This document shows, one piece after another, positions 35,580 to 44,295 of a stretch of 64,000 bases of DNA. The DNA comes from UBA2334 sp964396895 (GTDB lineage: Bacteria; Pseudomonadota; Gammaproteobacteria; Burkholderiales; Burkholderiaceae_C): NCBI GenBank assembly GCA_964396895.1, contig CAYNGJ010000001.1:186001-250000 (forward strand). The letters run 5' to 3'. Positions within the stretch are counted from its first letter, which is position 1. Each line of letters opens with the position of its first letter. Position numbers and translations under genes: made by a program. Under the pieces are notes generated by a model. The model saw nothing but the letters and a program-made list of their open reading frames with translations. It had not been told where the DNA came from and ran no database searches.

Positions 35580-35822
35580 ATGTGGTTCCTGGGCTTGGGT
35601 TTGTTGTTCATTCTGTTCAAGGTGCAGGAAATGGGGCCCGTGGCCGCTTGGCCTTGGTGGGCGGTGTTGTCTCCGCTGGGATTGGCGGTGGCCTGGTGGG
35701 CATGGGCGGATCAATCGGGCTACACCAAGCGCAAGGTGGTCGAGAAGGAAAACGCGCGCAAACAGGCTCGCATTGATCGCCAGCGCGAGGCCATGGGTGT
35801 GCGTCCGCGCACCAAGAAATGA
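35580..35822 (+). CDS. Small Trp-rich membrane protein (TIGR04438-like)
   Basis: An 80-residue protein with two short hydrophobic segments rich in Trp (MWFLGLGLLFILFKV and WPWWAVLSPLGLAVAWWAWAD). A basic tail follows (YTKRKVVEKENARKQARIDRQREAMGVRPRTKK). The start ATG has AAGGAG upstream. I recall a family of small Trp-rich proteins in Burkholderiales with this pattern. Function is unknown. The basic tail probably stays in the cytoplasm. Confidence 0.8.
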   Translation: MWFLGLGLLFILFKVQEMGPVAAWPWWAVLSPLGLAVAWWAWADQSGYTKRKVVEKENARKQARIDRQREAMGVRPRTKK

Positions 35823-35894
35823 CGCCAGCGAAAACACCCTGCCGCGTGCGCTATATTGAGAGCACTGAAGTCTTCAAAAAGCAGAGGAGCAACC

Positions 35895-36365
35895 ATGAAA
35901 GTCAGTGACATCCTGCGCGTCAAAGGGGGAACCCTTTACACCGCCTCCCCAGACGACACCTTGCTCAAGGCCGTTGAAACCATGAACCATTTCGACATTG
36001 GTTCGTTGGCCATCATGGAGCACGGTGATCTGGTGGGCATGCTTACCTTCCGGGAAGTCATTCAGAACCTGGCCACCAACGGCGGTTCGCTGGGCACGAG
36101 CACGGTGCGCAAAGTGATGGACGACCACCCCATGAGTTGCACCCCTGAGACGGAGTTGGATCAGGTGCGCCCCATGATGATCGAGCGTCACTGCCGCTAC
36201 ATGCCCGTGATGGACAGCCGCATGCTCATGGGTGTCATCAGTTTTTACGATGTTGCCAAGGCTGTGGTGGATGCCCAGAACTTCGAGAACAAGATGCTCA
36301 AGGCCTACATCCGAGATTGGCCGGGTGAAGACGAAACCACTGCCGTGGCGCCGGCCAAAGGTTGA
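35895..36365 (+). CDS. Two-CBS-domain protein
   Basis: A 156-residue stand-alone pair of CBS domains, which usually sense adenine nucleotides or related ligands. Domain 1 is ILRVKGGTLYTASPDDTLLKAVETMNHFDIGSLAIMEHGDLVGMLTFREVI. Domain 2 is VRKVMDDHPMSCTPETELDQVRPMMIERHCRYMPVMDSRMLMGVISFYDVAKAV. The start ATG has GAGGAG upstream and fits the family; the frame extends 13 codons further up. aroC begins 23 bases downstream. Confidence 0.9.
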   Translation: MKVSDILRVKGGTLYTASPDDTLLKAVETMNHFDIGSLAIMEHGDLVGMLTFREVIQNLATNGGSLGTSTVRKVMDDHPMSCTPETELDQVRPMMIERHCRYMPVMDSRMLMGVISFYDVAKAVVDAQNFENKMLKAYIRDWPGEDETTAVAPAKG

Positions 36366-36388
36366 GCCGTCTGGGATAATCTGCCGCC

Positions 36389-37480
36389 ATGAGCGGCAAC
36401 ACATTTGGCAACCTATTTGCAGTCACCAATTTTGGTGAATCCCACGGACCAGCCATTGGCTGCGTGATTGACGGTTGCCCACCCGGGCTGCCTCTGAGCG
36501 AGGCGGACATTCAGCCCGACCTTGACAGACGTCGCCCGGGCACCAGCAAGTTCGTGACCCAGCGCAACGAGCCCGACGCGGTGGAAATCCTCAGCGGTGT
36601 TTACCAAGGGCTTACCACGGGTACTCCCATCTGCCTGCTGATTCGCAACACCGACCAGCGCAGCAAGGACTATGGCGACATCCTGCAGACCTTTCGCCCC
36701 GGTCATGCCGATTACACCTATTGGCACAAGTACGGTGTGCGCGATCCGCGCGGCGGCGGCCGGTCATCGGCCCGTTTGACTGCTCCCATGGTGGCGGCCG
36801 GTGCAGTGGCCAAAAAATGGCTGTTGTCGGCACATGGCACTACTTTCAAAGGCTGCATGACCCAGATAGGGGAAATGCCCATCGCCTTTGAGAGTTGGGC
36901 GCACGTGGCCCACAACCCTTTCTTTGCACCAGTGGCAGACGTGTCTGCCCTGGAGGACTACATGAACGCACTGCGCAAGAGTGGCGACTCTTGCGGTGCC
37001 CGCTTGCGTGTGGTCGCGCAGGGCATGCCGACCGGCCTGGGTCAGCCGCTGTTCGATAAGTTGGATGCCGACATTGCCTTTGCCATGATGGGCATCAATG
37101 CCGTCAAGGGCGTGGAGATTGGTGCAGGTTTTGCCTGTGTCGCGGCAAAAGGCAGTGCCCACGGCGATTCGCTGACCCCCAGTGGGTTCGTGGGCAACAA
37201 CTCCGGTGGGGTGCTGGGGGGCATCAGCACCGGGCAAGACCTGGAGGTGAGCATGGCCATCAAGCCCACCAGCTCCATCCTGATTCCGCGTAACACCATT
37301 GACTCGACCGGCCAGGCCACCGAAGTCATCACCAAAGGCCGCCACGATCCTTGTGTGGGCATACGGGCCACGCCCATTGCCGAAGCCATGCTGGCGCTGG
37401 TGGTCATGGAACACGTGCTGCAGCACCGCGCACAGTGCGCAGACGTGCGTGTGGCCACACCCGATATCGCCCATGGTTGA
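36389..37480 (+). CDS. aroC: Chorismate synthase
   Basis: AroC converts EPSP to chorismate with reduced FMN, the last shikimate-pathway step. The 363-residue protein has GNLFAVTNFGESHGPAIGCVIDGCPPGL at the start. RRRPGTSKFVTQRNEPDAVEILSGV, YGVRDPRGGGRSSARLTAPMVAAGAVA and RHDPCVGIRATPIAEAMLALVVMEHVL follow. The shikimate enzyme aroQ lies about 2 kb downstream. GATAAT, about ten bases before the start, could be part of a promoter. Confidence 0.97.
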   Translation: MSGNTFGNLFAVTNFGESHGPAIGCVIDGCPPGLPLSEADIQPDLDRRRPGTSKFVTQRNEPDAVEILSGVYQGLTTGTPICLLIRNTDQRSKDYGDILQTFRPGHADYTYWHKYGVRDPRGGGRSSARLTAPMVAAGAVAKKWLLSAHGTTFKGCMTQIGEMPIAFESWAHVAHNPFFAPVADVSALEDYMNALRKSGDSCGARLRVVAQGMPTGLGQPLFDKLDADIAFAMMGINAVKGVEIGAGFACVAAKGSAHGDSLTPSGFVGNNSGGVLGGISTGQDLEVSMAIKPTSSILIPRNTIDSTGQATEVITKGRHDPCVGIRATPIAEAMLALVVMEHVLQHRAQCADVRVATPDIAHG

Positions 37481-37483
37481 GGC

Positions 37484-38677
37484 ATGACCGCCTCGGTGCG
37501 TGTGCTCGCGCCGTTCGCAGCCCTGTCGGCCAGCTATTTCGCCCACATCGGGTTCTTCAACCCTTACCTGCCGCTGTGGCTGAAGGAAATGGGGCTGGGG
37601 CTGCTCGCGATCAGCGTGCTCACGTCCGTGCAGTCGGCCACCCGTCTGTTTGCCCCGTATGCCTGGGGCTGGCTGAGCGACCGCACCGGCGAGCGCGTGC
37701 GCCTGTTGCGCTACGGTGCCACGGCGGCGCTGGTCTGCTCGCTTGGGCTGTGGCTGAACCTGGGCTTCTGGGGCTTGTTGGTGGTGTTGTTGCTGATGTT
37801 TGTGCACACCAGTTCCATGATGCCCATGAGCGAGGCCGCCATGGCCCACTTGGTCAGCCAGGGTGGGCGGTTTGATGCCAAACGTTACGGGCGCGTGCGC
37901 CTGTGGGGGTCATTGGGCTTTTTGCTCACGGTGTTGGCGGCCGGTGCCTGGTTCGAGCGCCATGGCATGGCCAGTTTCCCGCTGTGGACCGTGGCCACGC
38001 TGCTGGCCGTCACCCTCAGCGTGTGGTGGATGCCCGACGTGAAGGAGGCCGCCCATGCAGCCGATGCCCCCGCGCAACCCGTGTGGGCGTTGCTGCGCCA
38101 GCCCGAGGTGGCTTGGTTGTTTGCCGCCATCTTTTTCCATGTGCTGGCGCACATCTTCATCTATGTGTTCTTTTCGCTGTACCTGGACCACCTGGGATAC
38201 AGCAAGGCGACCATTGGCTTGTTGTGGGCGGTGGCCGTGGTGCTGGAAATTGGCTGGTTTTTGACGCAAGGCCGCTGGCTGCCCCAGCTCAGCCTGACCG
38301 GCTGGCTGGTGCTGGCCGCCGTCCTGGTGGCGCTTCGCATGGGCCTGTTGGCCAAGTGGCCACTGGTGCTGCCGCTGCTGGTGCTGGGGCAGATGCTGCA
38401 CGCCATCACCTTTGCCACCCACCACACGGTGTGCATCGCGCTCATTTCGCACCACTTTCCCGGGCGGCTGCGGGGGCGGGGGCAGGCCTTGTACACCGTC
38501 ATTGGGTACGGTGTACCCGGTGTGCTGGGTGGTGTGGGGGGCGGTCTGGTCAGCACGGCCTGGGGCTTGTCGGCTGTGTTTGCTTGTGGCAGCGTGGCGG
38601 GGTTGATTGCAGCGGCCTGTGCCCTCAGGGTTTGGGGGCTGGCGCACCCATCTGCCACCGGTGCGAAAACGGGTTGA
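37484..38677 (+). CDS. MFS transporter, PPP/HcaT-like family
   Basis: A 397-residue inner-membrane protein with about 12 hydrophobic segments. The N-terminal pattern FFNPYLPLWLKEMGLGLLAISVLTSVQSATRLFAPYAWGWLSDRTGERVRLLRYG and the C-terminal HFPGRLRGRGQALYTVIGYGVPGVLGG resemble the 3-phenylpropionate transporter (HcaT) group of the major facilitator superfamily. Substrate is unknown. The ATG is 3 bases after the aroC stop. Its last 53 bases overlap the 3' end of the convergent EamA-family gene. Confidence 0.85.
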   Translation: MTASVRVLAPFAALSASYFAHIGFFNPYLPLWLKEMGLGLLAISVLTSVQSATRLFAPYAWGWLSDRTGERVRLLRYGATAALVCSLGLWLNLGFWGLLVVLLLMFVHTSSMMPMSEAAMAHLVSQGGRFDAKRYGRVRLWGSLGFLLTVLAAGAWFERHGMASFPLWTVATLLAVTLSVWWMPDVKEAAHAADAPAQPVWALLRQPEVAWLFAAIFFHVLAHIFIYVFFSLYLDHLGYSKATIGLLWAVAVVLEIGWFLTQGRWLPQLSLTGWLVLAAVLVALRMGLLAKWPLVLPLLVLGQMLHAITFATHHTVCIALISHHFPGRLRGRGQALYTVIGYGVPGVLGGVGGGLVSTAWGLSAVFACGSVAGLIAAACALRVWGLAHPSATGAKTG

Positions 38678-39524
38678 ATCCCGTCACCAACGCGGTGGCC
38701 AGCAGCACCAGAAGCCCGCCGCCCAAGAGGCCTGCACCCAGCGGCTCGCCGAGCAGCAAGTGACCCCAACTCACCCCGAACAAGGGCACCAAAAAGGCGG
38801 GACTGATGGCGGCCACCGGTGACACGTGCCGCATGATGCGCAGGTGCACCCAGCTCGCCAGGCCCGAGGCAGCAATGCCCAGTGCCGCCACGGCCAGCAG
38901 CGCAGCAGGGGTGAAGGTGGCGCTGGGCCACTGCCACGCCGCACCCGGCAGCAGCAGGGCGCAGGCGGCCAGGTTCAGGCCCAGTGCAATGGCCAGGGGT
39001 TCCATGCGCAGTGTGGCCCGTTTCATCAGGGGTGTGGCACAGCCATAGGATGCTGCTGCGGCCAGGCAAGCCAAGGCGGCCCACAGGCGGGGTCCGTCGG
39101 GCTCAATTGGTCCCAGCCGCACGATCAGTGCCACACCGGTGAAGCCCAGCACACAGCCCAGCACCTTGGCGCGGTTGAGGCGGTCTTCGCCCAGCCAGGC
39201 CGAGGCCAGGGTGCCAAACAGCACGGCGGTGGTGTTGAGCAGCGCCAGGTACCCCGAGGGCAGGCGCAAGGCGGCCCAGGCGTAGAGCAAGAAGGGCAGC
39301 GTGACCGCCAGTACCCCCAACCGCAACAGCTCCCGCCAGTGGGACCAGGGCCACGCCTGGCGCAGGGCCAGGGTGATGAGCCCCAGTGTCACCGTCGCCA
39401 ATACCACCCGCATGCCCGCCAGTACCCAGGGTCCCAGCAGGGGGCTGGCCACGCGGATGAACAAAAAAGAGGCTCCCCACAAAGCAGAGAGCCCCAACAG
39501 TTGCAAAAAATGGGTGTGTTTCAC
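38625..39524 (-). CDS. EamA/DMT-family transporter
   Basis: A 299-residue membrane protein with ten hydrophobic segments in two EamA repeats. It has SALWGASFLFIRVASPLLGPWVLAGMRV at the start, YLALLNTTAVLFGTLASAWLGEDRLNRAKVLGCVLGFTGVALIV, and in the second half AISPAFLVPLFGVSWGHLLLGEPL. The best start is GTG at 39524 (MKHTHFLQLLGLSALWG). Longer forms start in sequence without membrane pattern. It overlaps the convergent MFS gene by 53 bases. Substrate is unknown. Confidence 0.85.
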   Translation of the reverse strand: MKHTHFLQLLGLSALWGASFLFIRVASPLLGPWVLAGMRVVLATVTLGLITLALRQAWPWSHWRELLRLGVLAVTLPFLLYAWAALRLPSGYLALLNTTAVLFGTLASAWLGEDRLNRAKVLGCVLGFTGVALIVRLGPIEPDGPRLWAALACLAAAASYGCATPLMKRATLRMEPLAIALGLNLAACALLLPGAAWQWPSATFTPAALLAVAALGIAASGLASWVHLRIMRHVSPVAAISPAFLVPLFGVSWGHLLLGEPLGAGLLGGGLLVLLATALVTGFNPFSHRWQMGAPAPKP

Positions 39525-39621
39525 CCACGCATTGTGCCCAAGCGGGGGGCTCACCCTGACCGGCGCGCGACAACGGCCACGGATAATCAACGGGATTGTC
39601 CAACCACCCCATTCAGCCCAC

Positions 39622-40071
39622 ATGAAAACCGCTTTCATCCTCAACGGTCCCAACCTCAACCTGCTGGGCACCCGTGAACCTGCCGTGTATGGAGCCACCA
39701 CGCTGGCCGACGTTGAGCAGTTGTGTGCCCAGGCCTGTGCCCGGCACGGCCTGGCGTTGGCCTTTCGTCAGACCAACCATGAGGGTGTGCTGGTGGACTG
39801 GATACACGAGGCAGGTCGTTTGCATGCCCAGGGCGAGTTGGCGGGTCTCATCATCAACGCGGGCGCCTACACCCACACCAGCGTGGCCTTGCACGATGCC
39901 ATCAAGGGCACGGGCATCACCTGCATCGAACTGCACATCAGCAACGTCTTTGCGCGCGAGGCCTTCCGCCACCACAGCCACATTTCTGCGGCTGCCAAGG
40001 CGGTGATGTGTGGCTTTGGCGTACAGGGCTACCCGCTGGCTGTGGCTGCACTGGCGGAGATGGGGGAGTAA
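39622..40071 (+). CDS. aroQ: 3-dehydroquinate dehydratase, type II
   Basis: AroQ dehydrates 3-dehydroquinate to 3-dehydroshikimate. The 149-residue protein has the small flavodoxin-like type II pattern: ILNGPNLNLLGTREPAVYGATTL (with catalytic Tyr), FRQTNHEGVLVDWIHEA, LIINAGAYTHTSVALHDAI and ELHISNVFAREAFRHHS. The first base of repeat copy C coincides with the last base of the TAA stop. Confidence 0.97.
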   Translation: MKTAFILNGPNLNLLGTREPAVYGATTLADVEQLCAQACARHGLALAFRQTNHEGVLVDWIHEAGRLHAQGELAGLIINAGAYTHTSVALHDAIKGTGITCIELHISNVFAREAFRHHSHISAAAKAVMCGFGVQGYPLAVAALAEMGE

Positions 40072-40131
40072 TTTTATATAAATTTGGCATTTAACGCTTT
40101 ATTTATATGATTTTATTGCTATGATTATTGA
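40071..40131 (-). repeat. Dispersed AT-rich repeat, copy C, after aroQ
   Basis: The minus strand reads AATCATAGCAATAAAATC, then AATAAAGCGTTAAATGCCAAATTT and an AT tail, aligning with the other copies. It spans from the aroQ stop codon to the first codons of the ATPase gene. Confidence 0.7.
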
Positions 40132-40759
40132 TGATTCTGTGGCTGACAAACCTTTGCTCTGGGTGCGTGAGCTGGGGTTCACCAGGCCGGGAGGACCTGT
40201 TTGGCAACACCGGTCGGTCGAATTCATGCCAGGCCTGACGGTGCTGTACGGGGAAGAGGGGGCTGGTAAATCCACGCTGTTGCGCTTGCTGGCGGCAGAC
40301 TTGACACCGCAGCAGGGAGACCTGGTGTTGTGCGGTGTGTCTGCCCGGGCGGAGCGCTTGGCCTATCAGGCACAGGTGTTCTGGTGTGACCCCCAGTCCG
40401 ATGCCCACCAAGCGTTGCCCGCCCGCGACTACCTGGCGTGGCACCGGCACCGACACGCTGGCTGGCTGGATGAGGTGTTGCAGGCCCACCTGGATGCGAT
40501 GGATTTGCGGCAACACCTGGACAAGCCCCTGTATGCCTTGTCCACTGGCACATTGCGCAAGCTCAGGCTGGTGGCAGCGTTTGCCGCTGGCGCGCCGTTG
40601 ACCTTGCTGGACGATCCATTGGCTGCGCTGGACAGGCGATCGGTGGACCATGTCATGTCGGTGCTGCATGCGTGTCAGGCGCTGTCGCACCGCTTGGTGG
40701 TGGTGGCCATGCATCAATTGCCACCGGGTTTGATCGGTGTGAATATGTCAGCGTGGTGA
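40121..40759 (+). CDS. Orphan ABC-type ATPase domain protein
   Basis: A 212-residue nucleotide-binding domain without a permease partner nearby. Walker A is LYGEEGAGKSTLLRLLAADL, the signature-like loop is YALSTGTLRKLRLVAAFAAG, and Walker B is LTLLDDPLAALD. The architecture is closest to short ABC subunits such as CcmA, but the match is loose and the transported substrate, if any, is unknown. The ATG at 40121 lies within repeat copy C and has no ribosome site. GTG at 40139 (MADKPLLWVRELGF) is an alternative start. Confidence 0.75.
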   Translation: MIIDDSVADKPLLWVRELGFTRPGGPVWQHRSVEFMPGLTVLYGEEGAGKSTLLRLLAADLTPQQGDLVLCGVSARAERLAYQAQVFWCDPQSDAHQALPARDYLAWHRHRHAGWLDEVLQAHLDAMDLRQHLDKPLYALSTGTLRKLRLVAAFAAGAPLTLLDDPLAALDRRSVDHVMSVLHACQALSHRLVVVAMHQLPPGLIGVNMSAW

Positions 40760-40841
40760 CGTGTTGATGGCGCTATATCCGAGTAAACCTTGGGTTTTTT
40801 CTGGGTAGCATCTACGGTTGATCACACAACCATTCCAGACC

Positions 40842-42452
40842 ATGAGCAGCACACCCACGCACCACTCCGCATATGACGCCCACGGCATCTGGACACCGGG
40901 GGTGGTGCTGATGCGCAACCTCCATTTCGGAGCCAAAGCCTGGCTGATTTCGCTGGCCTTTCTGGTGCCCATTCTGGCGGCCGTTGCCTGGCTCCTGTTG
41001 GGCCAGACCCAGCAGGCCTTGCAAGACCGCAAGAACGCCACGCGCCAGCATGTGGAGGTGGCACACAGCGTGCTGGTCTGGGCGCACGCGCTGGAGACCA
41101 GCGGCCAACTCAGCCGCGACCAGGCTCAGGACACGGCCAAGAAGGCCGTGGCCCAGATGCGCTATGACCAACAGGAGTATTTCTGGATCAACGACATGGC
41201 CCCGAAGGTGGTCATGCACCCGATCAACGCTGCGTTGAACGGGCAGGATGCCTCGGGTATCAAGGACCCCAACGGCTTTGCCTTGTTCCAGGGCTTTGTG
41301 GATGAAGTGCGGCGCAACCGCCAAGGTTTTGTGCCCTACATGTGGCCCAAGCCCGGCAACCCCGAGCCAGTGGCCAAGTTGTCTTATGTGATGGGTTTCG
41401 AGCCTTGGGGCTGGGTGGTGGGGTCTGGCATCTACATCGATGACCTGCAGGCGGGTACCCAAAAGCGGCTGATGTGGTCAGTGAGTGTCATTGGGGTGAG
41501 CCTGCTGGTGCCGCTGTATTTTTTTGTGGGCTTTTACCGGGTGAACCAAGGTGGCCTGCAACTGGTGAGGCGTCATTTGAAGGAAATGGCAGAGGGCGAC
41601 CTGCGCCACCCACCGGCCAACCCGTGGGGGCGCGACGAGCCGGCGAGCCTGATCAGTGACCTGCAGCACGTGTACGCATCGCTGCACGCACTGATCAGGC
41701 GGGTGCGTCATGGTGCCGCAGAGCTGCACACCGCGAGCAGCGAGATATCGTCCGCGAGCACCGACCTGTCATCCCGCACCGAGGCCACGGCGGCCACGCT
41801 GGAGGAGCAGGCCTCCGTCATGGAGCAAATCAGCTCCACCGTGCTTAACACAGCCAACACCACCGAGACGGCGGCGCGTTTTGCGGCTGACAACGCTGCG
41901 GTGGCCGTGAGTGGGGGCGAGGTGATTGACAACGTGGTCAGGACCATGGAGGACATCCACGCATCCTCGACCAAGATCAACGACATCATCGGGGTGATTG
42001 ACGGCATTGCCTTTCAGACCAACATTTTGGCGCTCAACGCCGCCGTCGAGGCGGCCCGGGCGGGTGAGGCCGGCCGGGGCTTTGCCGTGGTGGCCAGCGA
42101 AGTTCGCCAGCTCGCGCAGCGCAGTGCCGGCGCGGCACGCGAGATCAAGGCGCTGATCTCGGCCAGTGTCAACACAATTGGCACAGGCACTCAGGTGGTC
42201 AAGCAGGCCGGTAGCACCATGACCGAGCTGGTCGCCAATGCGCGGCAGATCAACACCTTTCTGAGTGAAATTTCCACCGCCTCCAAAGAACAGGCACTGG
42301 GGGTGGAGCAAGTGGACCGATCCATTCAGGACCTGGACCGCACCACCCAGCAGAACGCAGCGCTGGTGGAGGAAACAGCCGCTGCCGCATCTGCCTTGCA
42401 GCACCAAGCTGAGCTGCTCCAGGCGGAAATCAGCAACTTCAAGGTGGGTTGA
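40842..42452 (+). CDS. Methyl-accepting chemotaxis protein with single Cache sensor
   Basis: This transmembrane chemoreceptor signals through CheA/CheW. From MSSTPTHHSAYD it is 536 residues. It has TM1 (AWLISLAFLVPILAAVAWLLL), a periplasmic sCache-type sensor with YFWINDMAPKVVMHPINAALNGQDASGIKDPNG and GWVVGSGIYIDDLQ, and TM2 (SVSVIGVSLLVPLYFFVGFY). A HAMP-like linker and the signalling hairpin IIGVIDGIAFQTNILALNAAVEAARAGEAGRGFAVVASEVR follow. A TTG 24 bases upstream is in frame; neither start has a clear ribosome site. The protein lacks an obvious C-terminal CheR-tethering pentapeptide. The ligand is unknown. Confidence 0.93.
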   Translation: MSSTPTHHSAYDAHGIWTPGVVLMRNLHFGAKAWLISLAFLVPILAAVAWLLLGQTQQALQDRKNATRQHVEVAHSVLVWAHALETSGQLSRDQAQDTAKKAVAQMRYDQQEYFWINDMAPKVVMHPINAALNGQDASGIKDPNGFALFQGFVDEVRRNRQGFVPYMWPKPGNPEPVAKLSYVMGFEPWGWVVGSGIYIDDLQAGTQKRLMWSVSVIGVSLLVPLYFFVGFYRVNQGGLQLVRRHLKEMAEGDLRHPPANPWGRDEPASLISDLQHVYASLHALIRRVRHGAAELHTASSEISSASTDLSSRTEATAATLEEQASVMEQISSTVLNTANTTETAARFAADNAAVAVSGGEVIDNVVRTMEDIHASSTKINDIIGVIDGIAFQTNILALNAAVEAARAGEAGRGFAVVASEVRQLAQRSAGAAREIKALISASVNTIGTGTQVVKQAGSTMTELVANARQINTFLSEISTASKEQALGVEQVDRSIQDLDRTTQQNAALVEETAAAASALQHQAELLQAEISNFKVG

Positions 42453-42457
42453 CCCCG

Positions 42458-42847
42458 TCAGCTTTGCGGCAAGCTGTCCTGCATCAGGCCAGCCAGTGAC
42501 TCACTGGCCACCAGCGTGAGGGTGAGGGCCACCCACCGCACCTGACCGTTCAATTCAGGTGGGCCTGCGCCGCCGACAGTGGCTTCCCAGGGCATGGTGA
42601 AGGGTGGGGCGTCGTCGCATTGCACCTGCAGCAACATGTCCCACTCACCCCCTTGTTCCAGCGGATGGGGTGGGCTGGTGGCGGTGCGGTATGCCCGGGC
42701 CAGGGCCTCCTGCACTGCGGCCCAGGCCTGGGGCAGGTGGGGCGGCGCCACACTGGCCATGGCCTCCAACGTCAGCACGCCATCGTCGGATTCACTGGCA
42801 TCGAACACCAGCCAGTGGTTGAGGTGGTCGTGCATGGCGCTCAGCAC
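42458..42847 (-). CDS. Small protein of unknown function, downstream of sdaA
   Basis: A 129-residue acidic protein (or 125 from the ATG at 42835) that I do not recognise. It starts MLSAMHDHLNHWLVFDASESDDGVLTLEAMA and contains EWDMLLQVQCDDAPPFTMPWEATVGGAGPPELNGQVRWVALTLTLVASE. It has no signal peptide or membrane segment. The GTG start overlaps the sdaA stop by 7 bases, which suggests coupled translation. It could be the last gene of the glycine-serine operon. It is 5 bases from the convergent chemoreceptor stop. Confidence 0.6.
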   Translation of the reverse strand: MLSAMHDHLNHWLVFDASESDDGVLTLEAMASVAPPHLPQAWAAVQEALARAYRTATSPPHPLEQGGEWDMLLQVQCDDAPPFTMPWEATVGGAGPPELNGQVRWVALTLTLVASESLAGLMQDSLPQS

Positions 42848-44232
42848 TCCACGATGTTGACGGCCAGGCCGCCGCGTGCGGTTTCCTTGTACTTGGTTTT
42901 CATGTCAGCCCCGGTTTCGCGCATGGTCTTGATGACCTTGTCCAGGCTCACATGGTGGGTGCCATTGCCGTGCAGTGCCATGCGCGCCGCATTGATGGCC
43001 TTGACCGCCGCAATGGCGTTGCGCTCGATGCAGGGAATCTGCACCAGGCCACCCACGGGGTCGCAGGTCAGGCCCAGGTGGTGTTCCATGCCAATCTCGG
43101 CGGCGTTTTCCACCTGCTCGGGGGTGCCACCCATCACCGCGCACAAGGCACCGGCGGCCATGGAGCAGGCCACACCCACCTCGCCCTGGCAGCCCACCTC
43201 GGCGCCGCTGATGCTGGCGTTTTCCTTGTAGAGGATGCCGATGGCCGCGGCGGTCAGCAAAAAGTCCACCACACCGTCGTCGGTGGCAGCGGGCACAAAA
43301 CGGCGGTAGTAGTGCAGCACCGCTGGCACAATGCCCGCCGCCCCATTGGTGGGTGCGGTCACCACCCGGCCGCCGGCGGCGTTTTCTTCGTTCACGGCCA
43401 GGGCGTACAGGTTCACCCAGTCCAGCACCTGCAGCGGGTCGGTCAGTGCCTTTTCGGCCTGGTGGGTCAGGTCTTGCCACAGCCGGGGGGCGCGCCGCTG
43501 CACCTTGAAGCCGCCGGGCAGCGTGCCCTCGGTGCGGCAGCCGCGCTGCACGCAGGCCTGCATCACGCCCCAAATGTGCAGCAGCCCTGAGCGAACCTCA
43601 GCGGGCGTGCGCCAATGGGCCTCGTTGGCGTGCATCACTTGGGCCACGCTCCAGCCACGGACACGGCATTGCGCCAGCAGCTCGGCGCCCGAATGAAAGG
43701 GCACGGGCAGCTCCGTGGTGTCGGGCGCAATGGTTTTTTGGCGGGTGCCGTCAGCCATGACTTCTTCACTGACCACAAAGCCCCCGCCCACCGAGTAAAA
43801 AGTGCGCACCGCCAGCACCTGACCGGTGGCATCCAGCGCCTGAAAGCGCATGCCGTTGGCGTGCAGGGGCAGGGTTTCGCGCCGGTGCAGAACCAGGTCT
43901 TGCACTTCGTTCCAGTCCACCGGGTGGACGCCCAGCACGGGCAACTGGCGTTGCGTGCGCACGGTGTTCAACACGCCGTCAATTGTGTCCACATCCACCG
44001 TGTTGGGCTCATGGCCGCACAGGCCCAGCACCACCGCCTTGTCACTGCCGTGGCCCTTGCCCGTGGCACCCAGCGAACCGTACAGGTCGCAGCGCAAACG
44101 GGCGGTGGCGGCCAGCTGTCCGCTGTGCTGCAAACCCAAAACAAACAGCCGTGCCGCCCGCATGGGCCCCACTGTGTGTGAACTGCTGGGGCCTATGCCC
44201 ACTTTGAAAATGTCAAATGCCGAAACGGCCAT
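42841..44232 (-). CDS. sdaA: L-serine ammonia-lyase (L-serine dehydratase)
   Basis: SdaA deaminates L-serine to pyruvate and ammonia with a 4Fe-4S cluster. The 463-residue single-chain protein starts MAVSAFDIFKVGIGPSSSHTVGPMRAARLFV. It has the cluster region GVACSMAAGALCAVMGG...HLGLTCDPVGGLVQIPCIERNAIAAVKAINAA, and TAPTNGAAGIVPAVLHYY in between. It is 63 bases after ltaE on the same strand and appears to belong to the riboswitch-controlled gcv unit, giving an outlet from glycine-derived serine to pyruvate. Confidence 0.96.
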   Translation of the reverse strand: MAVSAFDIFKVGIGPSSSHTVGPMRAARLFVLGLQHSGQLAATARLRCDLYGSLGATGKGHGSDKAVVLGLCGHEPNTVDVDTIDGVLNTVRTQRQLPVLGVHPVDWNEVQDLVLHRRETLPLHANGMRFQALDATGQVLAVRTFYSVGGGFVVSEEVMADGTRQKTIAPDTTELPVPFHSGAELLAQCRVRGWSVAQVMHANEAHWRTPAEVRSGLLHIWGVMQACVQRGCRTEGTLPGGFKVQRRAPRLWQDLTHQAEKALTDPLQVLDWVNLYALAVNEENAAGGRVVTAPTNGAAGIVPAVLHYYRRFVPAATDDGVVDFLLTAAAIGILYKENASISGAEVGCQGEVGVACSMAAGALCAVMGGTPEQVENAAEIGMEHHLGLTCDPVGGLVQIPCIERNAIAAVKAINAARMALHGNGTHHVSLDKVIKTMRETGADMKTKYKETARGGLAVNIVEC

Positions 44233-44295
44233 GTCGGTCTCCGAGTGGGGAGGCGGTGCTGCGGCAGCAGGACCGCAGCGTCAGTCTGGTTGGCT

